Shown here in pieces: positions 24,081 to 36,287 of a DNA stretch of 64,000 nucleotides. Location of the stretch: assembly GCA_907165275.2 (NCBI GenBank), contig OU015664.1:8518001-8582000 (forward strand), given 5' to 3'. Made by a program: the position numbers and the translations under genes. Below the pieces are notes generated by a model. The model did no database searches. It saw only the letters and a list, made by a program, of their open reading frames with translations, and was not told the DNA's origin. Numbering within the stretch: position 1 is the first letter of the stretch; every line of letters begins with the position of its first letter. The stretch comes from Zygaena filipendulae. Its lineage: Eukaryota > Arthropoda > Insecta > Lepidoptera > Zygaenidae.

Positions 24081-26872
24081 CGTGAATCTTGTTAATTACA
24101 TCAACAACGAACGACCAGGATCAGAAGTCAGAAACTCAGAACTCAGCAAAAGGAGAGTATTATTTTCTGTTTGGGGAAAGGAAACAGCTGTTCCGGAAAC
24201 TAAGATATTTCGCAAACAGTGTAAAGTTTACAGTTTACACTGGTAAACAAAAAAACACCGAGTTCTTTTTTTATACAAAGTCACAGACTACCTAGGTAAG
24301 GTACCTACTACCAGTGATTACCTTCACTCTGCCTACTATACACATCAGAATTGGCAGTATGGGCCCTGTACTCTTAGCCTCTTAGCCTTTCCTATATAGG
24401 ATAAATAAACGAAAATCTCTCTGCCTACTACCGCGCAATGGACTGGAGACAGACTCTCAGAAGAATAAGTTATTCTTCCTGAGGCTTATTCTTCTGAGTT
24501 CTGACTGACATTGACTTTTCTCCCTTGTCCTGAATCTCAGAAGAATTTCTTCTGCGTCCTGAATTCAATAATAATTCACTAATTACGCCTGTCACAGAAA
24601 ACGATGATCAGTATGATCTATCGAAAAATCGTTGCAGTTTTGAAATCGTCCTATCGAAAAACGTTTCAAATTTCCTATCCTCGTACCATTTCGATAGGAT
24701 AGATCACAGAACAAAGTTATTGTTCTGAGGGATAGATGCACAATAGGATTGGAGCTCGGCGAGTTCTAAACTAAACGTTTTCAGATATTAAAAAGTACTC
24801 TGTGCTAAACGTTTTCGTAACTCAGAACTTTCAGAACAATCGTAACTATTGACTTCGCGTCGTAGACGGAGAATCTACGATTGACTTTGATTTGTGTTTT
24901 TTAATTTATTAAGGCTTGGCAACTAGGCCTTAAGCCATAACTGACATTCTATTATAAAAGTAGTAGTTGGGTGGGTATTGGGTGGTTGACCCAAAACCCA
25001 CTTACAAAAATGCACAATTTCTAAAAAAGGAACTTTTGTCGAACGACTGCGACTTTGTCGCAAATTTTTGACGTGTAATCGTTCCGTATCTATCAAGCAA
25101 ATACGTCAAAAATTAACAGAATTTCGAAAGCGAATAGTTCAAATTCTATTTATGTACGTTCGATTTTCATACGCGAATACGAATTTACGCTAAAACGATT
25201 CGTCAATCGGACTTCGATAGGATCGTTTCTACTTTAAGAAAATTTTTGTTACGAGAATAGCAAAACCCGTTTTGACAGCTGAATCGCAGCGATATCGCTC
25301 AGATTTTATTACGAAAATTAGGCCATTGTTTCAATATATTTTTTTTATAAGACTTTAAGTTTATTAAAATATTTAAACTGTTCATAGAAGTATAGGTAAG
25401 TAACTGATATGTAAATATTAACCGAATTTTTGTGGGACTCAATTTCGCATAGGTACTTCTTATCCGTGGGTTCTTTAAGTAAATATTTCGTGACACGACT
25501 GTCGTGCCAAGCGCCATACGAATTAATGAAAGTCAATGTCTAGTGTGCCTCTAGTCATTGTGTAAAAAAGGTTTTTCTTCTTCTCCCAATACACGAACCC
25601 AACATCCATACATGTGGGTAAAGTTGATAATTTCCTTTTTCCAATTCGGCTGAATAATAAAAAGGAGCATCTTGTAAACTAAAATGACATTTTCAACATA
25701 ATCATAAAACTTTAATGTTAATTTAAACTTAAACAATCGATAACTTTAACTTTTACCTTTTTAATCACATATCTTATTTATAAAAAGAAATTTCATAAAA
25801 AGAATTTGCAGACCATCTTTTTCATAATAATATTTATACTTTAAAATATGGTAAAATTTGCTGCAAGTATTTACAGAGTTCAAAGTATTCACCGTTATAA
25901 ACATTTTCACATTTTCAATGCTCATAAAATAAAAAATAAAGAAAAAATATAATTTTTTTTTCTTCAAACAAAATATATCAATCAACAAAAAGAAAACAAC
26001 CTGTGATAGGTGCTCGCCGCTCAATCCGCTTCACACACACATCGCCGTGCGCCGGTATCTTAAGAGTCAATGACCTCGATCAAGTTGACATCGCTCGCTG
26101 TGTGTGTGACGCGTATACCTATTAGTGAGCTACCCTACGTGTATTGTGTACCTTGTGAATGTTTTTTCATTGAATTTATTTTCCTCATACTCTTAAAAAC
26201 TACCGAAATTATATCATTATTTTTTCGCTTATCCTGTTTGTTATAACGTATATTGTAACTAAAATCGTGTTTCTTTGTCAGAGTAGATAGATTTAAAACA
26301 TCAGTTTAGTTAAAACGTCTGTTTCATGAAACAGCTTTTCAATCAGTGAATGAGGAGAACCATGTAAATCGGTCTTTATACAAACTACGCGCACCATTTT
26401 AACCAAAAAAAGACAAAATAACAGAGTTAAAAAAATAAGGTCGAGTTTCCATTGTACGTACGATATAGGCACAATCATAACTCAACTTTAATTATTTCTT
26501 TGTTCGACGTGTTAAACACAATTCAGTAAGTAAATCTGAGAATAATTTACGCTGGGTCATTTTCTAGCGTGAAGTTCGAGTTTTATGTTTCTTTTCACTA
26601 TTTTCAACACAACATATTCATAAATTCTTCAATAGACATAATAAAATTAAATAATATTAATTTGTACAAGTCCTGCAGACTACATATTAACTCAAATAAT
26701 AAATTAAAAATTGAGATATTAATGAAATCTTAATCTATAAAAATATAAGTACCTACCTATGAGATACCTATTAGTATTTTATACTGGTAGGTATATTCAA
26801 TACTTTCGCCAAACGCTGACAATAATAAAAATAACAAAAATAATAATAAAAATATCACAACTAATAAATGTT
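24081..26872. other. Upstream region of HRG1, gene-free
   Basis: No other gene recognised. Includes the hairpins near 24.46-24.73 kb, several AAACGTTTT/ATCGAAA repeats, and an imperfect CACACACACATCGC/CGCTGTGTGTGTG inverted pair at about 26030-26110. The HRG1 promoter should lie at its left edge. Confidence 0.4.
24456..24498. repeat. 14-bp hairpin upstream of HRG1
   Basis: CTCAGAAGAATAAG (24456-24469) pairs perfectly with CTTATTCTTCTGAG (24485-24498). About 220 bp further on, CAGAACAA...TTGTTCTG forms a similar shorter hairpin (near 24708-24728). Both lie upstream of the heme-transporter start codon on its strand. Confidence 0.6.
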
Positions 26873-27183
26873 AGGGAGCGTTCAAATAATATGTAACGAA
26901 TTTGGGGGGGAGGGGCGTGTAAAAGTTACGATGCGCGCGATTACGCGTTACAGGGGCGGGAAGGGGGTTTGAACTACGCGTTACGTAACAAAATGGTTTT
27001 TTTTTAAATATAAGTCTATTAGTTATATCTATCACTTTATGCTACATAATTTAGGTAAAAATGGTCACTTGGTGGTTACGTAACGTTTTACTAGGGGGAG
27101 GGGGTACAGAGAAACGTCACGGCGCGATACATGGGGGGGCAAAAACTCCAAAAAATGCGTTACGTAATACTTGAACGCTCCCT
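26873..27183. mobile_element. MITE with GGGAGCGTTCAA ends and TTA target duplication
   Basis: About 310 bp with inverted ends GGGAGCGTTCAA and long G-rich subterminal stretches with repeated CGTTACGTAAC motifs. It is flanked by TTA on each side. The 3-bp TTA duplication points to the PIF/Harbinger group (inference). No coding capacity. Confidence 0.7.
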
Positions 27184-27524
27184 TATCGACCTTACCACAC
27201 TAACTACCGTAGCACAATGTCGAGTCGAGTAGTGGAAACGGTGAAATTATACGCAATTATCAATGACATTTCACTCCAATAACCCCAACACTTCAAAACA
27301 GTTTTTATGTTTTCTAGCTATTAGTAAGAATGCAAAAAAAATAAGTGTGTGTGTCATCTCCGAACTGGAGTTTACCTACTCCTTATGTGTATTTGTCTGG
27401 CCAGTGCTTGCAGTCTCGACGTACTTAACGACTGCTTATCGATAAAACATCGATTTTTTCTAGTCTCTACCACAAACTACTTAGAGATACTACGTCTCTA
27501 CAAATTAAATATCGATATTTTTCG

Positions 27525-27649
27525 CTATCGCTATGATCTCTTATCGATCGTTAAGTTTAGCGAAAACGTTAAGTTTAACGACTGCTGAATTTTGAATTTG
27601 AATTTTGAACTATCGCTATGATCTCTTATCGATCGTTAAGTTTAGCGAA
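27525..27649. repeat. Exact 40-bp direct repeat
   Basis: CTATCGCTATGATCTCTTAT plus 20 further bases occurs at 27525-27564 and again at 27610-27649 with 45 bp between. The unit contains ATCGATCG. Fully identical copies suggest a recent duplication. Confidence 0.88.
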
Positions 27650-28086
27650 GAAAATCGCTCGCCGCACCGAGATTATCGTGCAGTTTTTCTATAGTTTTTC
27701 TGGATATAAGTTGTCAGTTTTTCTGGATGCAATTATGTTCAATACTGTAGCAAAAAAATCTATATTTAAATTGTAGAGACTACGAAAAATTGAGATCATA
27801 CCTACATAATATTTTCTCGAAAAAAATAATTTTTCATCCTGAATAAATCTCCCATAATTGATATTTGCAAACAGAAACGTTATTATACCTACATAATATT
27901 TTTAGTTTTGGCTTTTTTTGTGTACAATAATTATGTATAAATAAATAAGCACTTAAGGTCGAAATTTCAACAAACGATAAATCTACAAAGTTAAAAATAA
28001 TTTTGTTAAGGTGATGGTAGACCACCCGGAAGATTTGCGAAAATTATGTCTTTGTTACTATTATTACTTATATTAAATAAACGGTA

Positions 28087-31000
28087 TTACACTTTTAAAT
28101 GCTTCAAATAGTTTGGTTTCAATTTGCTCAACACAGCCGGATCTAAGTCCTTGAGTCTGTGATTGTGCCTCATATGACTCTTCATGTTGGCGCGCTGCGC
28201 GAACCCTTGCCTGCATATTGGACATTTGAACGGTGTTTCTCCTGTGTGGAGGCGCATATGCTCCTTCAGGTAATCCTCATGGTAGAAACTGTTTCCACAA
28301 ACATCACAAACTGCTGGTCTGATACCTGTAAAAACAAACTGATAGGTAGGCCACAGCCAAGAGCGGCGACGACGGCGCGCCACGCGGTAAAGCGGCGAAT
28401 TCGCGCCGCAGTCGTCGCCGCTCTTGGCTGTGGCGACACGGTAAGACTGGTATTGCGATTGATAACTGCTAAAAACATCAAGATGCTTTACTGGCTTGGA
28501 TTTAATTTTTGTTTTTTACATTAGAAACAAAATAATAAATGTTAAAAAGTATTTTTTTTATGTCAAAAACAAAAAAGATTATCGAATAATAGTATAGCCC
28601 TAGAGATACACACACAGAGCAACAAAAAATTTTTACCCGAAAAGGGAAAACTATCATATAATATTATCACAAAAGGACAATGTTTCAGCACTGTTATTAC
28701 CAAATGTGGTTGTCATAGATAAATGCAATGCTATTTATAAAAGTGATGCTCCAAGTAGGAGTGAAAATGAGATATGACTAGAAATAATATTTTCACTCAA
28801 ATTAATGGGAATCCCCTTAGGAACTCATTGTACTTGGATAAGAGTTAAAAGATTGAAAGAAAGGCACTCCAAAAGTAGATAAATATAATTTGTAACATAC
28901 AGTGCACAAGTTTTTTTGTGAATTTAATCTATTCTAATATTCTAAAGAGGAAAGACTTGATTTTTTGTTTATTATGATTTAACTCAAAAACTACTTGACC
29001 GATTTCAAAAATTCTTTCACCATTAGAAAGCTACATTACCCCTGAGTAACATAGGCTATATTGCAATCCAGAATTCCCACAGGAACTCTGAAATTATCGC
29101 GGATGAAACCGCGCGGGTCAGCTAGTCTTGTTGTTACTTTTCATTTCATTTATTTATTTGCTTAAAACATGGTTACAGTATATATGTGTAGTGGTGTAAA
29201 ATTACTTGTTATTTATTTATTTAACTTCACTTTTTGTGTACATATATCTGACTCTCTCGCACCATTCCCACGCTGCTGTCCGTCGAAATGACACCATTTT
29301 ACTTTACAGCTCATCACAAAACATCGCGTTCATTTTATTATATGTAAGACGCTCTGGCTTGTTTGTGCTTTAAAGTTACTTTTGTGAATAATATTTTGTG
29401 AGCTTTTACATATTTCATAGAAATATGAAGTGTGTTTTTTGTGAACAAGAAATAGCTCAAAAAGTTATTAAACTTACGTCAGAAATAAAAAAATCTTGAT
29501 AATATCCCTCAAAATTATAGTCAGATATTAAGCCGACATAACTTGAACTGCAAGCTGAACGTTCTGTAAAATAATCTGACATGCTCGAGTATTTCAAAAT
29601 TTTTTCTTTTTGCATTTTCAAAAATTCGCTACTACCTTGCGTCACCACCAAATCGTCAGATTTTTATAAGGGGAGGATTTTTAGGGTTCACTTAACATCC
29701 ACTTTGGAAATCTGACGCGCTGGAGTAATTTTTTTTTTTCATTTTCTCCACCACCACGCAAATCAGCAGACACATTGGAGTATCTAAACTACAATATCTG
29801 ACGCGCTCGAGTATTTCCATGTAACTGTTTTTTTAAGATTTTTGAAAGCCTCTAGAAGCTAAACCCAGTGAATGAAAAAACATCATATAACCTTATTTTG
29901 TTTCTACCTCCTAATCTTTAAAACCCAATAGGTCCCAACGACGCTCGAGTGAATTTCAATTTAGCATCAGTATCTCCCGTACTATCAGTGATATTTTTCT
30001 TTTAAAATTTTTAAGGAGTAGTAGTGACAGTCAAATTAATTAAACTAGAATAATACTCTTACCTAAATGTAAAGATCTTTCATGAATAATCACAGATTTA
30101 GAGCATTTATATGCTTTATCACAGTAAGAACATTTGAAACTTTTCTTAGGCCTCAAGTGCTTTTCATGGACTTGTCTCTTATGATTTGTGAGATCACCGC
30201 AAAGTGCAAAAACTCGTCCACACTGAGCACACATGTAATTCTTTTTGTTACTGTGCAAACGATTGATATGTTTCATCAAAGAATATTTAGATGCAGTTGT
30301 TTTATTACAAATAGTACATTTTAAAGATTTTGAGATATGTTTAGTATTAATGTGTGCTTTTAATCTGTCTGAATTGAAAACTTTTCCACAATAATGACAT
30401 AATTTTAATAGTCGGGCAGTCTTTTCTTTAGGATTCTTGATAATTTTTTCTTCTCTTTTTATCTTTTTTTGTGATGGTAATTTTGGTTCAGGTTTAGTTG
30501 ACGGTGATGTAGTTTTTACACTGAAAAATTTACAGAAAAAACAATTAAAATAAATATTGTTGTCTGAAAAAACACATGTTTGTCTGGAGTAGATTGTCTG
30601 GAAGAGATTGCAACTAATCTTTCAATTAAAGAGTGCTTACATTTTTTACTACTGTTGGTTCTTTTTTCTTATTAACTATTGTAAGAGGGACCAAATCATC
30701 AAAAAATACAAAAAAAGTAAATTATTTTATTGATTACTTACCACCATTCGTGGCCAGTCCATTTAAAATCTCCTTCTATAATAGATGCTGTTATTTTACT
30801 ATTTTCATTTTTTTTAACTAACTTTCTCTTTGTTTTTGGCTTTTTTTTACTTACAGATGATTTGTTTATTGATGTGTTGCAATCTTTTAATTTTGTTAGT
30901 ATTATGTGGAGTGGCTTCAATTTCAAAAGTGTTTCATCTTCAATTTCATTTTCAACTTTAGTTTCCGATTTGATATCTGTTTCAACATCTTCATGAGGTT

Positions 31001-31400
31001 CATCATAGTCGACATCACTAAAGTATTCCATTTTCTCATGTTTCACTGTGACCAAGCCCCTCTCTAAAATTTTCGTTGATTCTCTAAAACTGATGATGAA
31101 TTTGCACATCGTGTTCAATGTTTCATTGCACAATTCACATATACTTCGTGGATAGCCGACGACATCTTCAATCTAAAACAAAAATGAGGTGGGTAACTTT
31201 TTCAATTAGTTTCCATTTTGGGTCTACGTATGAGATTAGGTATGTTTTTTTAAAATTATAACAATTGACTGTTATTGTACCTTTTCAGATAAACACATTA
31301 AAAGTTTAGATAAAATACTTGTGTCAACATTGTCTCCGAAAATTGGTATCGTTGCTCCATCAATAAGACAAATTCTGCACGAAGATAAACTAGATTTCAT
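28087..31400 (-). CDS. ZAD-C2H2 zinc-finger protein, 4 exons, 415 aa
   Basis: Exons are 31281-31400, 30742-31172, 30063-30520 and 28087-28325. The junction phases (0, 2, 1) match and all introns are GT-AG. Residues about 6-80 form a zinc-finger-associated domain (ZAD): CRIC at 8-11 and CELC at 52-55 give the four zinc-binding cysteines, split by intron 1. An acidic linker follows (YFSDVDYDEPHEDVE), then a Lys-rich stretch and six C2H2 fingers. Four fingers are in exon 3 (the first starts at Cys225) and two in the last exon (Cys343 and Cys371), joined there by an HTGETPFKC linker. ZAD proteins are an insect-expanded class of DNA-binding regulators in which ZAD mediates dimerisation; the target of this one cannot be told. 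The start is the first in-frame ATG after an upstream TAA. A further 5' non-coding exon is possible, because an acceptor-like CAG lies 18 nt upstream. Intron 3 (1.7 kb) contains a Helitron-like copy and a strong GC-rich hairpin beside its acceptor. Confidence 0.85.
28350..28434. repeat. GC-rich perfect hairpin beside a splice acceptor
   Basis: Arms 28350-28373 and 28411-28434 are perfect 24-bp reverse complements (left arm starts GCCACAGCCAAGAGCGGCGA). A further GGCGCG/CGCGCC pairing follows inside. The island is GC-rich in AT-rich surroundings and lies 24 nt upstream of the last acceptor of the ZAD zinc-finger gene. No clear target duplication. Confidence 0.9.
28928..29125 (+). mobile_element. 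Helitron-like element in ZAD gene intron 3
   Basis: 198 bp from 5'-TC (TCTATTCTAATATT) to CTAG at 29122-29125, with hairpin CGCGGATGAAACCGCG. ACTACTTGACC body subfamily. Opposite in orientation to the host gene. Confidence 0.75.
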
Positions 31401-32213
31401 TATAGGCACTAGGTGTTCTGCACAACTAAAACATACAGTAGTTTATTTAATAGAGAATCTAATCAATGCGTTATGAATAAAAATTAGATTGAGTTGAGTC
31501 ACTTTTCGGTTTTTCGTCGTTTATTTCCTCTGAACAAATTTCGTAAGTTTATTTCACAGACGAATAACACATAAAACGTAGTGATTATTTGCTCAGTGAC
31601 ACATATTTCACAAAGTTTTTTTTTTTAATTTACCCCAATAGGGAAGGCAAAGAAAGTAAGTACATACAGCCAATTCAGTAGTATTTTTCTTCATCTGAAG
31701 TTCATTGGTGAGATCCATTTCGATGCTTTACCGTAACTTTTGGCAGCAACTCTTCACATTTGACCCTTATACGACGGTCTATGCGAAGTTGTATAGTAAA
31801 ACGACAACCTCCTGATGAAACGCCCCCTTTCATCTTATTTCACTGTTTCCACACACTGTTTATCACTAATGGATCACTATTATGCAAATCCACCATATTC
31901 ACACAATAATAATCACTACATTACATTTTTCGCGGTACGTTTAGCGATATTGCACACTACACTATTCTCCGAATCAGACAAAATAAATTAGAGAAGTTCA
32001 CTTATGTTTTGACACATTAAGCTTGTACCTACGCTACTAGTATTGATCGAAAAATGTTCCGCATCAAAGTGAAGGAGATCACAAGACTAATCATAGACAA
32101 TTTTTATCATCCACTTGTTTTCTGTCAATAGCAGGTGATTGGGTGTATTTAGAAATTTGTGAAGGAAAAAATACCTGAAAAAGGGTAATTTTTTATTAAA
32201 TTCCTGCATAAAA
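31401..32213. promoter_or_regulatory. Shared intergenic region between divergent ZAD and V-ATPase D genes
   Basis: About 0.8 kb separates the start codons of two genes read in opposite directions, so both promoters and 5' UTRs must lie here unless upstream non-coding exons exist. I see no convincing TATA box tied to either gene. The middle part (about 31620-31850) starts with a T-run followed by text that looks repeat-like, so the working promoters may be confined to the two edges. This is inference from gene layout. Confidence 0.45.
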
Positions 32214-35195
32214 ATGTCTGGAAAAGAAAAATTAGCTATTTTCCCTTCTCGGGGGTAAGTCTTAGTTAGTTATGCCTATTTCCAATCGATGTTTTATTGT
32301 AAGACTTAATAAAGAATTTCTCGATTTTCATGAATTTTAGTGCTCAGATGTTAATTAAGGGCCGTCTTGCTGGTGCACAGAAAGGCCATGGGTTGCTAAA
32401 GAAGAAAGCTGATGCCCTACAAGTGAGGTTTCGTATGATCCTCGGTAAGATAATTGAGGTATGTTCTTGATATAGGTACCTATATTTCAGTAAATCCTAA
32501 TTTGTAGCCATATTCATATAGTCTTTTCTGAAGTTAATTTAAATTGATTGCAGTGTAATTCAAATTAATTATTAATAATAAAACGATAAATACTATAAAA
32601 GAATTGTATTTAGAAGACACCATTATACTTTGCAAAGTCTAAATAATTTACCATTCTTGTCCTGCACACAGACAAAAACCCTGATGGGGGAAGTGATGAA
32701 GGAGGCTGCCTTTTCACTAGCAGAGGCCAAGTTCACAACCGGAGATTTTAACCAAGTGGTTCTACAAAATGTTACTAAAGCACAGATCAAGATTCGGTCA
32801 AAGAAAGACAACGTAGCTGGTCTGTAGTGTTTAATTTTATTTCAGGATTATTTCTATACTAGCTGCGCCCCACGGTTTCACCCGCAGTAATTTCGGAGAT
32901 CCCGCGGGAATTCCGGGATAAAAAGTACCTTATGTCCTTCTCTGTACCCCTGAGAACGTGCATGCCAAATTTGATACAAATCTGTTCAGCTGTTTTAGCA
33001 TGATTGAGTAACACACATTCACACTTTCACATTTATAAGATTATAGTAGGACTAGCTGTGGCCTGCGGTTTCAGCCGCGTTAATATCGGAGATCACGCGG
33101 GAAGTCTGGGATAAAAGGTAGCCTATGTTCTTTTCCATGGAAAAGACATGTCAAAGTTTAACATGCATGCCAAATTTCATCCAAATCCGTTCAGCCATTT
33201 TGATGTGTGATTGAGTAACAAACATACACACTTTCACATTTATAATATTAGTAGGAAAGTAGGATTTAAGTAGACTATTAGAAGTGCTGTTTTTTTGCTA
33301 GCCCTACTGGGCCTACCTACACTGACTTCCAGGTTAGGAATTTCTAACATACTAAGTCCTATTCAAATTTGTCCAGCAGTTTTAAGTATAATGCATATTG
33401 AAACAAAAAGACATAAATATAAGCAAATTACTGTAAAAAATAGTGTTTCTAATTTTTGACTTGGAAACTTTAGCTGACATAATAATATGGCAGTAAAATT
33501 TTTTCTCCTAAATGTTAACTCCTGGTAATAATTATTTTTGTATGTACTTAATTAGGTGTGAAACCTGTCATTATTATTGATTTATATTTATCAAAATCAT
33601 AACTCTAATTCCAGGTGTAACTCTACCCATTTTTGAGTCTTACCAAGATGGTTCGGATACATACGAGCTGGCTGGTCTAGCCAGGGGTGGTCAGCAGCTC
33701 GCCAAACTAAAGAAGAACTTTCAGAGTGCAGTGAAACTTCTTGTAGAGCTGGCCTCCTTGCAGACATCATTTGTGACTCTGGATGAGGTCATCAAGATTA
33801 CAAACAGACGTGTCAATGCTATTGAGCATGGTGAGCAACTACAATATACAACAATAACTTTATTATATGAGAAATTTTGTATATACATTTCATGTATCTT
33901 GGAAATGTCTCTAAGTATGAGGTTTTGCTTTTTTTAACTTTATTTCTGTAGTTTTCTTTGCTGAAAAAATGTAATACCTACTATGTAGGTATGAGTAAAC
34001 AAAAAAAAAAAACATTTTGAATAATGCTATCTCATTAAATCTTTGAGGTACTGCACGAGATGGTGAGATGGCATTACAGAACAACATTATCTACCTATTT
34101 TTACTTACCACAAAAGTTTTTTTGAAAGAAAAGTTACTATTTCATTTTTAAATGAATCAATAAATATTCTGGTTTAAAATATATTAATGAGCTTGGGGAG
34201 GCCTACGTCCAGCAGTGGACTGCAATAGGCTGGATTGGATTGGATTGAAATGAGCTTCATATCCGACAGCCTCAAAATTATTTGTATTTAACAACTTTTA
34301 GTGATAATTCCACGTCTGGAACGTACCTTGGCGTACATCATCTCTGAATTGGATGAGCTCGAGCGTGAAGAGTTCTATCGGCTCAAGAAGATTCAAGACA
34401 AGAAGAAGATCATCAAAGACAAAGCAGAAGCGGTAAGATTACCCTGTTTAATTTATTGAAATAAGTCTTATACCACTTCCTTATGTCAATCTGAAAACTT
34501 ATTTCCATACAATAAGTTGTCGGACGTGTCCTCCGAAGCCGAGCTCTTAGCTTAGTTAACTATGATGATCAATACTAGATATTGAAAACTACAGAACGTA
34601 TTGTCATGTCATATGGTCATGTAAAATCGTTCAAAGACCAATTTTTTGTGACCACGTAAGTCGTAATCATAACACATAGGACATAATATATATCTATAGA
34701 TAATATGTTCCTCAGTTTTTTGTAGCATTAACAATCATAGATTGTCAACTGGGGGCTGGAGCCGAACGAAGTCGTTTTCATAGTGGACCCACCAAGGGGG
34801 TCTTGCCGGTGGACCTACAGGTCGTGTGTCGTTATTTCATAAACTCCAGAGCTTTTTCTGACCAGCTTAAGCTGATTTCGCGTTGATATAATATACATAC
34901 AACGTGTTAATGAATTAACTGAAAACTAAAAAGTAGTTTGCTCAGAATCGACTAGCAAATCGATCGCACTATGTTTTAATATAGGTTATATTTTTTCATT
35001 TATACTAGCCCATGTCAAAATTATTTATAATACAATATTATAAACCCTAAACCGTCCGTGTTCGTTCAAGCCCTAGGTGATAAATGGTGTGTTTTCTTTC
35101 AGAAAAAAGTCGCCATGAAATTAGAGCAAGCTGGCAGAGATGTGCGCGATATCTCCAACCTCCTGGACGAAGGCGATGAAGACTTACTCTTCTAA
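32214..35195 (+). CDS. Vha36-1: V-type proton ATPase subunit D, 6 exons, 248 aa
   Basis: Exons are 32214-32254, 32341-32458, 32672-32819, 33615-33830, 34302-34432 and 35103-35195. They join in frame to 744 coding bases plus TAA. The product starts MSGKEKLAIFPSRGAQML and contains the family hallmarks KGRLAGAQKGHGLLKKKADAL, SFVTLDEVIKITNRRVNAIE and the LLDEGDEDLLF end. Length is normal for the family (about 246-250). Subunit D is the long coiled-coil central rotor shaft of the V1 sector; with subunit F it transmits ATP hydrolysis to the proton ring on endomembranes. The N- and C-terminal helices form the coiled coil. Exon 3 ends in a weak donor, G|GTCTGT, and reading through it meets TAG after one codon. 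Intron 3 holds two abutting Helitron-like copies and intron 4 a LINE 3' fragment. The gene is transcribed away from the ZAD zinc-finger gene. Confidence 0.97.
32859..33051 (-). mobile_element. Helitron-like element in V-ATPase D intron 3, first of a pair
   Basis: CTAG at 32859, TTTCACCCGCAG hairpin remnant, CGCGGGAATTCCGGGAT, 5' end at TAGTAGGA. It directly abuts the next copy. Confidence 0.75.
33052..33256 (-). mobile_element. Helitron-like element in V-ATPase D intron 3, second of a pair
   Basis: CTAG at 33052 follows the 5' end of the previous copy with no spacer, giving a head-to-tail tandem pair. The two copies are clearly diverged from each other. Confidence 0.75.
34180..34252 (+). mobile_element. 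LINE 3' fragment in V-ATPase D intron 4
   Basis: GGGAGGCCTACGTCCAGCAG...CAATAGGCTGG followed by (ATTGG)n is the recurrent 3' end of lepidopteran non-LTR retroelements. Only about 70 bp remain. Confidence 0.6.
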
Positions 35196-35892
35196 TTGTT
35201 CCCGATCTTTTGGGGCTATCCTGTAGAAATGGCCTCGTATAGATAGCCAAGTTGCTAGTAGGTTGTACAGATATTATGTTACTCAGGGCAACAAGCACAA
35301 AAAACAAAACTACATGCAATGTTTGAACAAACACTAGTTCAAAAATCCATCGACATAACTGGTATTTTTTGTCTATGATCTTTCCTAACTATCTGTGCGG
35401 ATATTGATATTACAAGCCTTCAAATAACGGTGTTCGTTGCGTTGTAAATACTATTTGTTATTAGTATTGTTATCGATATGTATGAAAGTTACATAAAAGC
35501 CTTCGCGCTCAATTATAAACCTTGTAAACTGTTGGTAAAATTCCAAATATGATGTAATTCTAACAAATTCGGCTATATTCTGTCGCATAAGTGTTCGTAT
35601 GTAAGCATTCCATCGATGTTGGTTTTTTTCTTTATATTTTTGTTTTAATACTTTTATTTGAAAGTGCAGTAGGTACGAAGCATAAAATCAGTATAAGTAC
35701 ACCCTGTAAAGTATTTATAATTTCTTTTTGAATTGTTGTTTAATAATTTATAATAACAATATAATTGTAATTAAATAAGTGAGCAATCATATAAATACAA
35801 GTTTGTGAAGTGAAATATTAAAGAATTATTATTATTGAAAATAATTGTTTTTTTACTGGAAAAGAATATATTGTTTCCACTTATATTTCAAA

Positions 35893-36182
35893 CTAGCTGT
35901 TCCTCGCGGTTTCACCCTCGTTGGTTTCGGAGATCCCGCGGGTATTACAAGATAAAAGTATACTAACTAGGTAATTTTTTCTGTACCTACCCTCGACAAC
36001 ATGTAGGTAGTATGCAAAATATGCGTTGACTTCGAAATTCCCGTGGGAGTTCCGATATAAAAAGTAGCCTATGTCCTTTGTACCACTGACAACGTGTATG
36101 CAAAATTTAGTGGTGATCGGTTTAGCTGTGAAAGCGTAACAAACAAACAAACTAACTTTCACATTTATAATATTACTAAGGA
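35893..36182 (-). mobile_element. Helitron-like element downstream of V-ATPase D
   Basis: CTAG at 35893; longer than usual because the CCGGGATAAAAAG-TACC segment is present twice. Carries CCTA and GGTAGTA insertions at 35985 and 36004. Lies between two convergent genes. Confidence 0.7.
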
Positions 36183-36287
36183 TAAGGATTAACACTTTCC
36201 AAGATAACTCTCACAAATAAACACCACTTGGAATTTATATTTTTAAGTGTATGTATCGTACAAAACCAGTGTTCCGTCGTTAATATT

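Noticed and set aside
28159..28524. Plus-strand 121-codon frame
   Set aside because: Antisense shadow of the last ZAD zinc-finger exon and of the hairpin; no domain.
30738..30996. Plus-strand 88-codon frame
   Set aside because: Antisense of ZAD gene exon 2.
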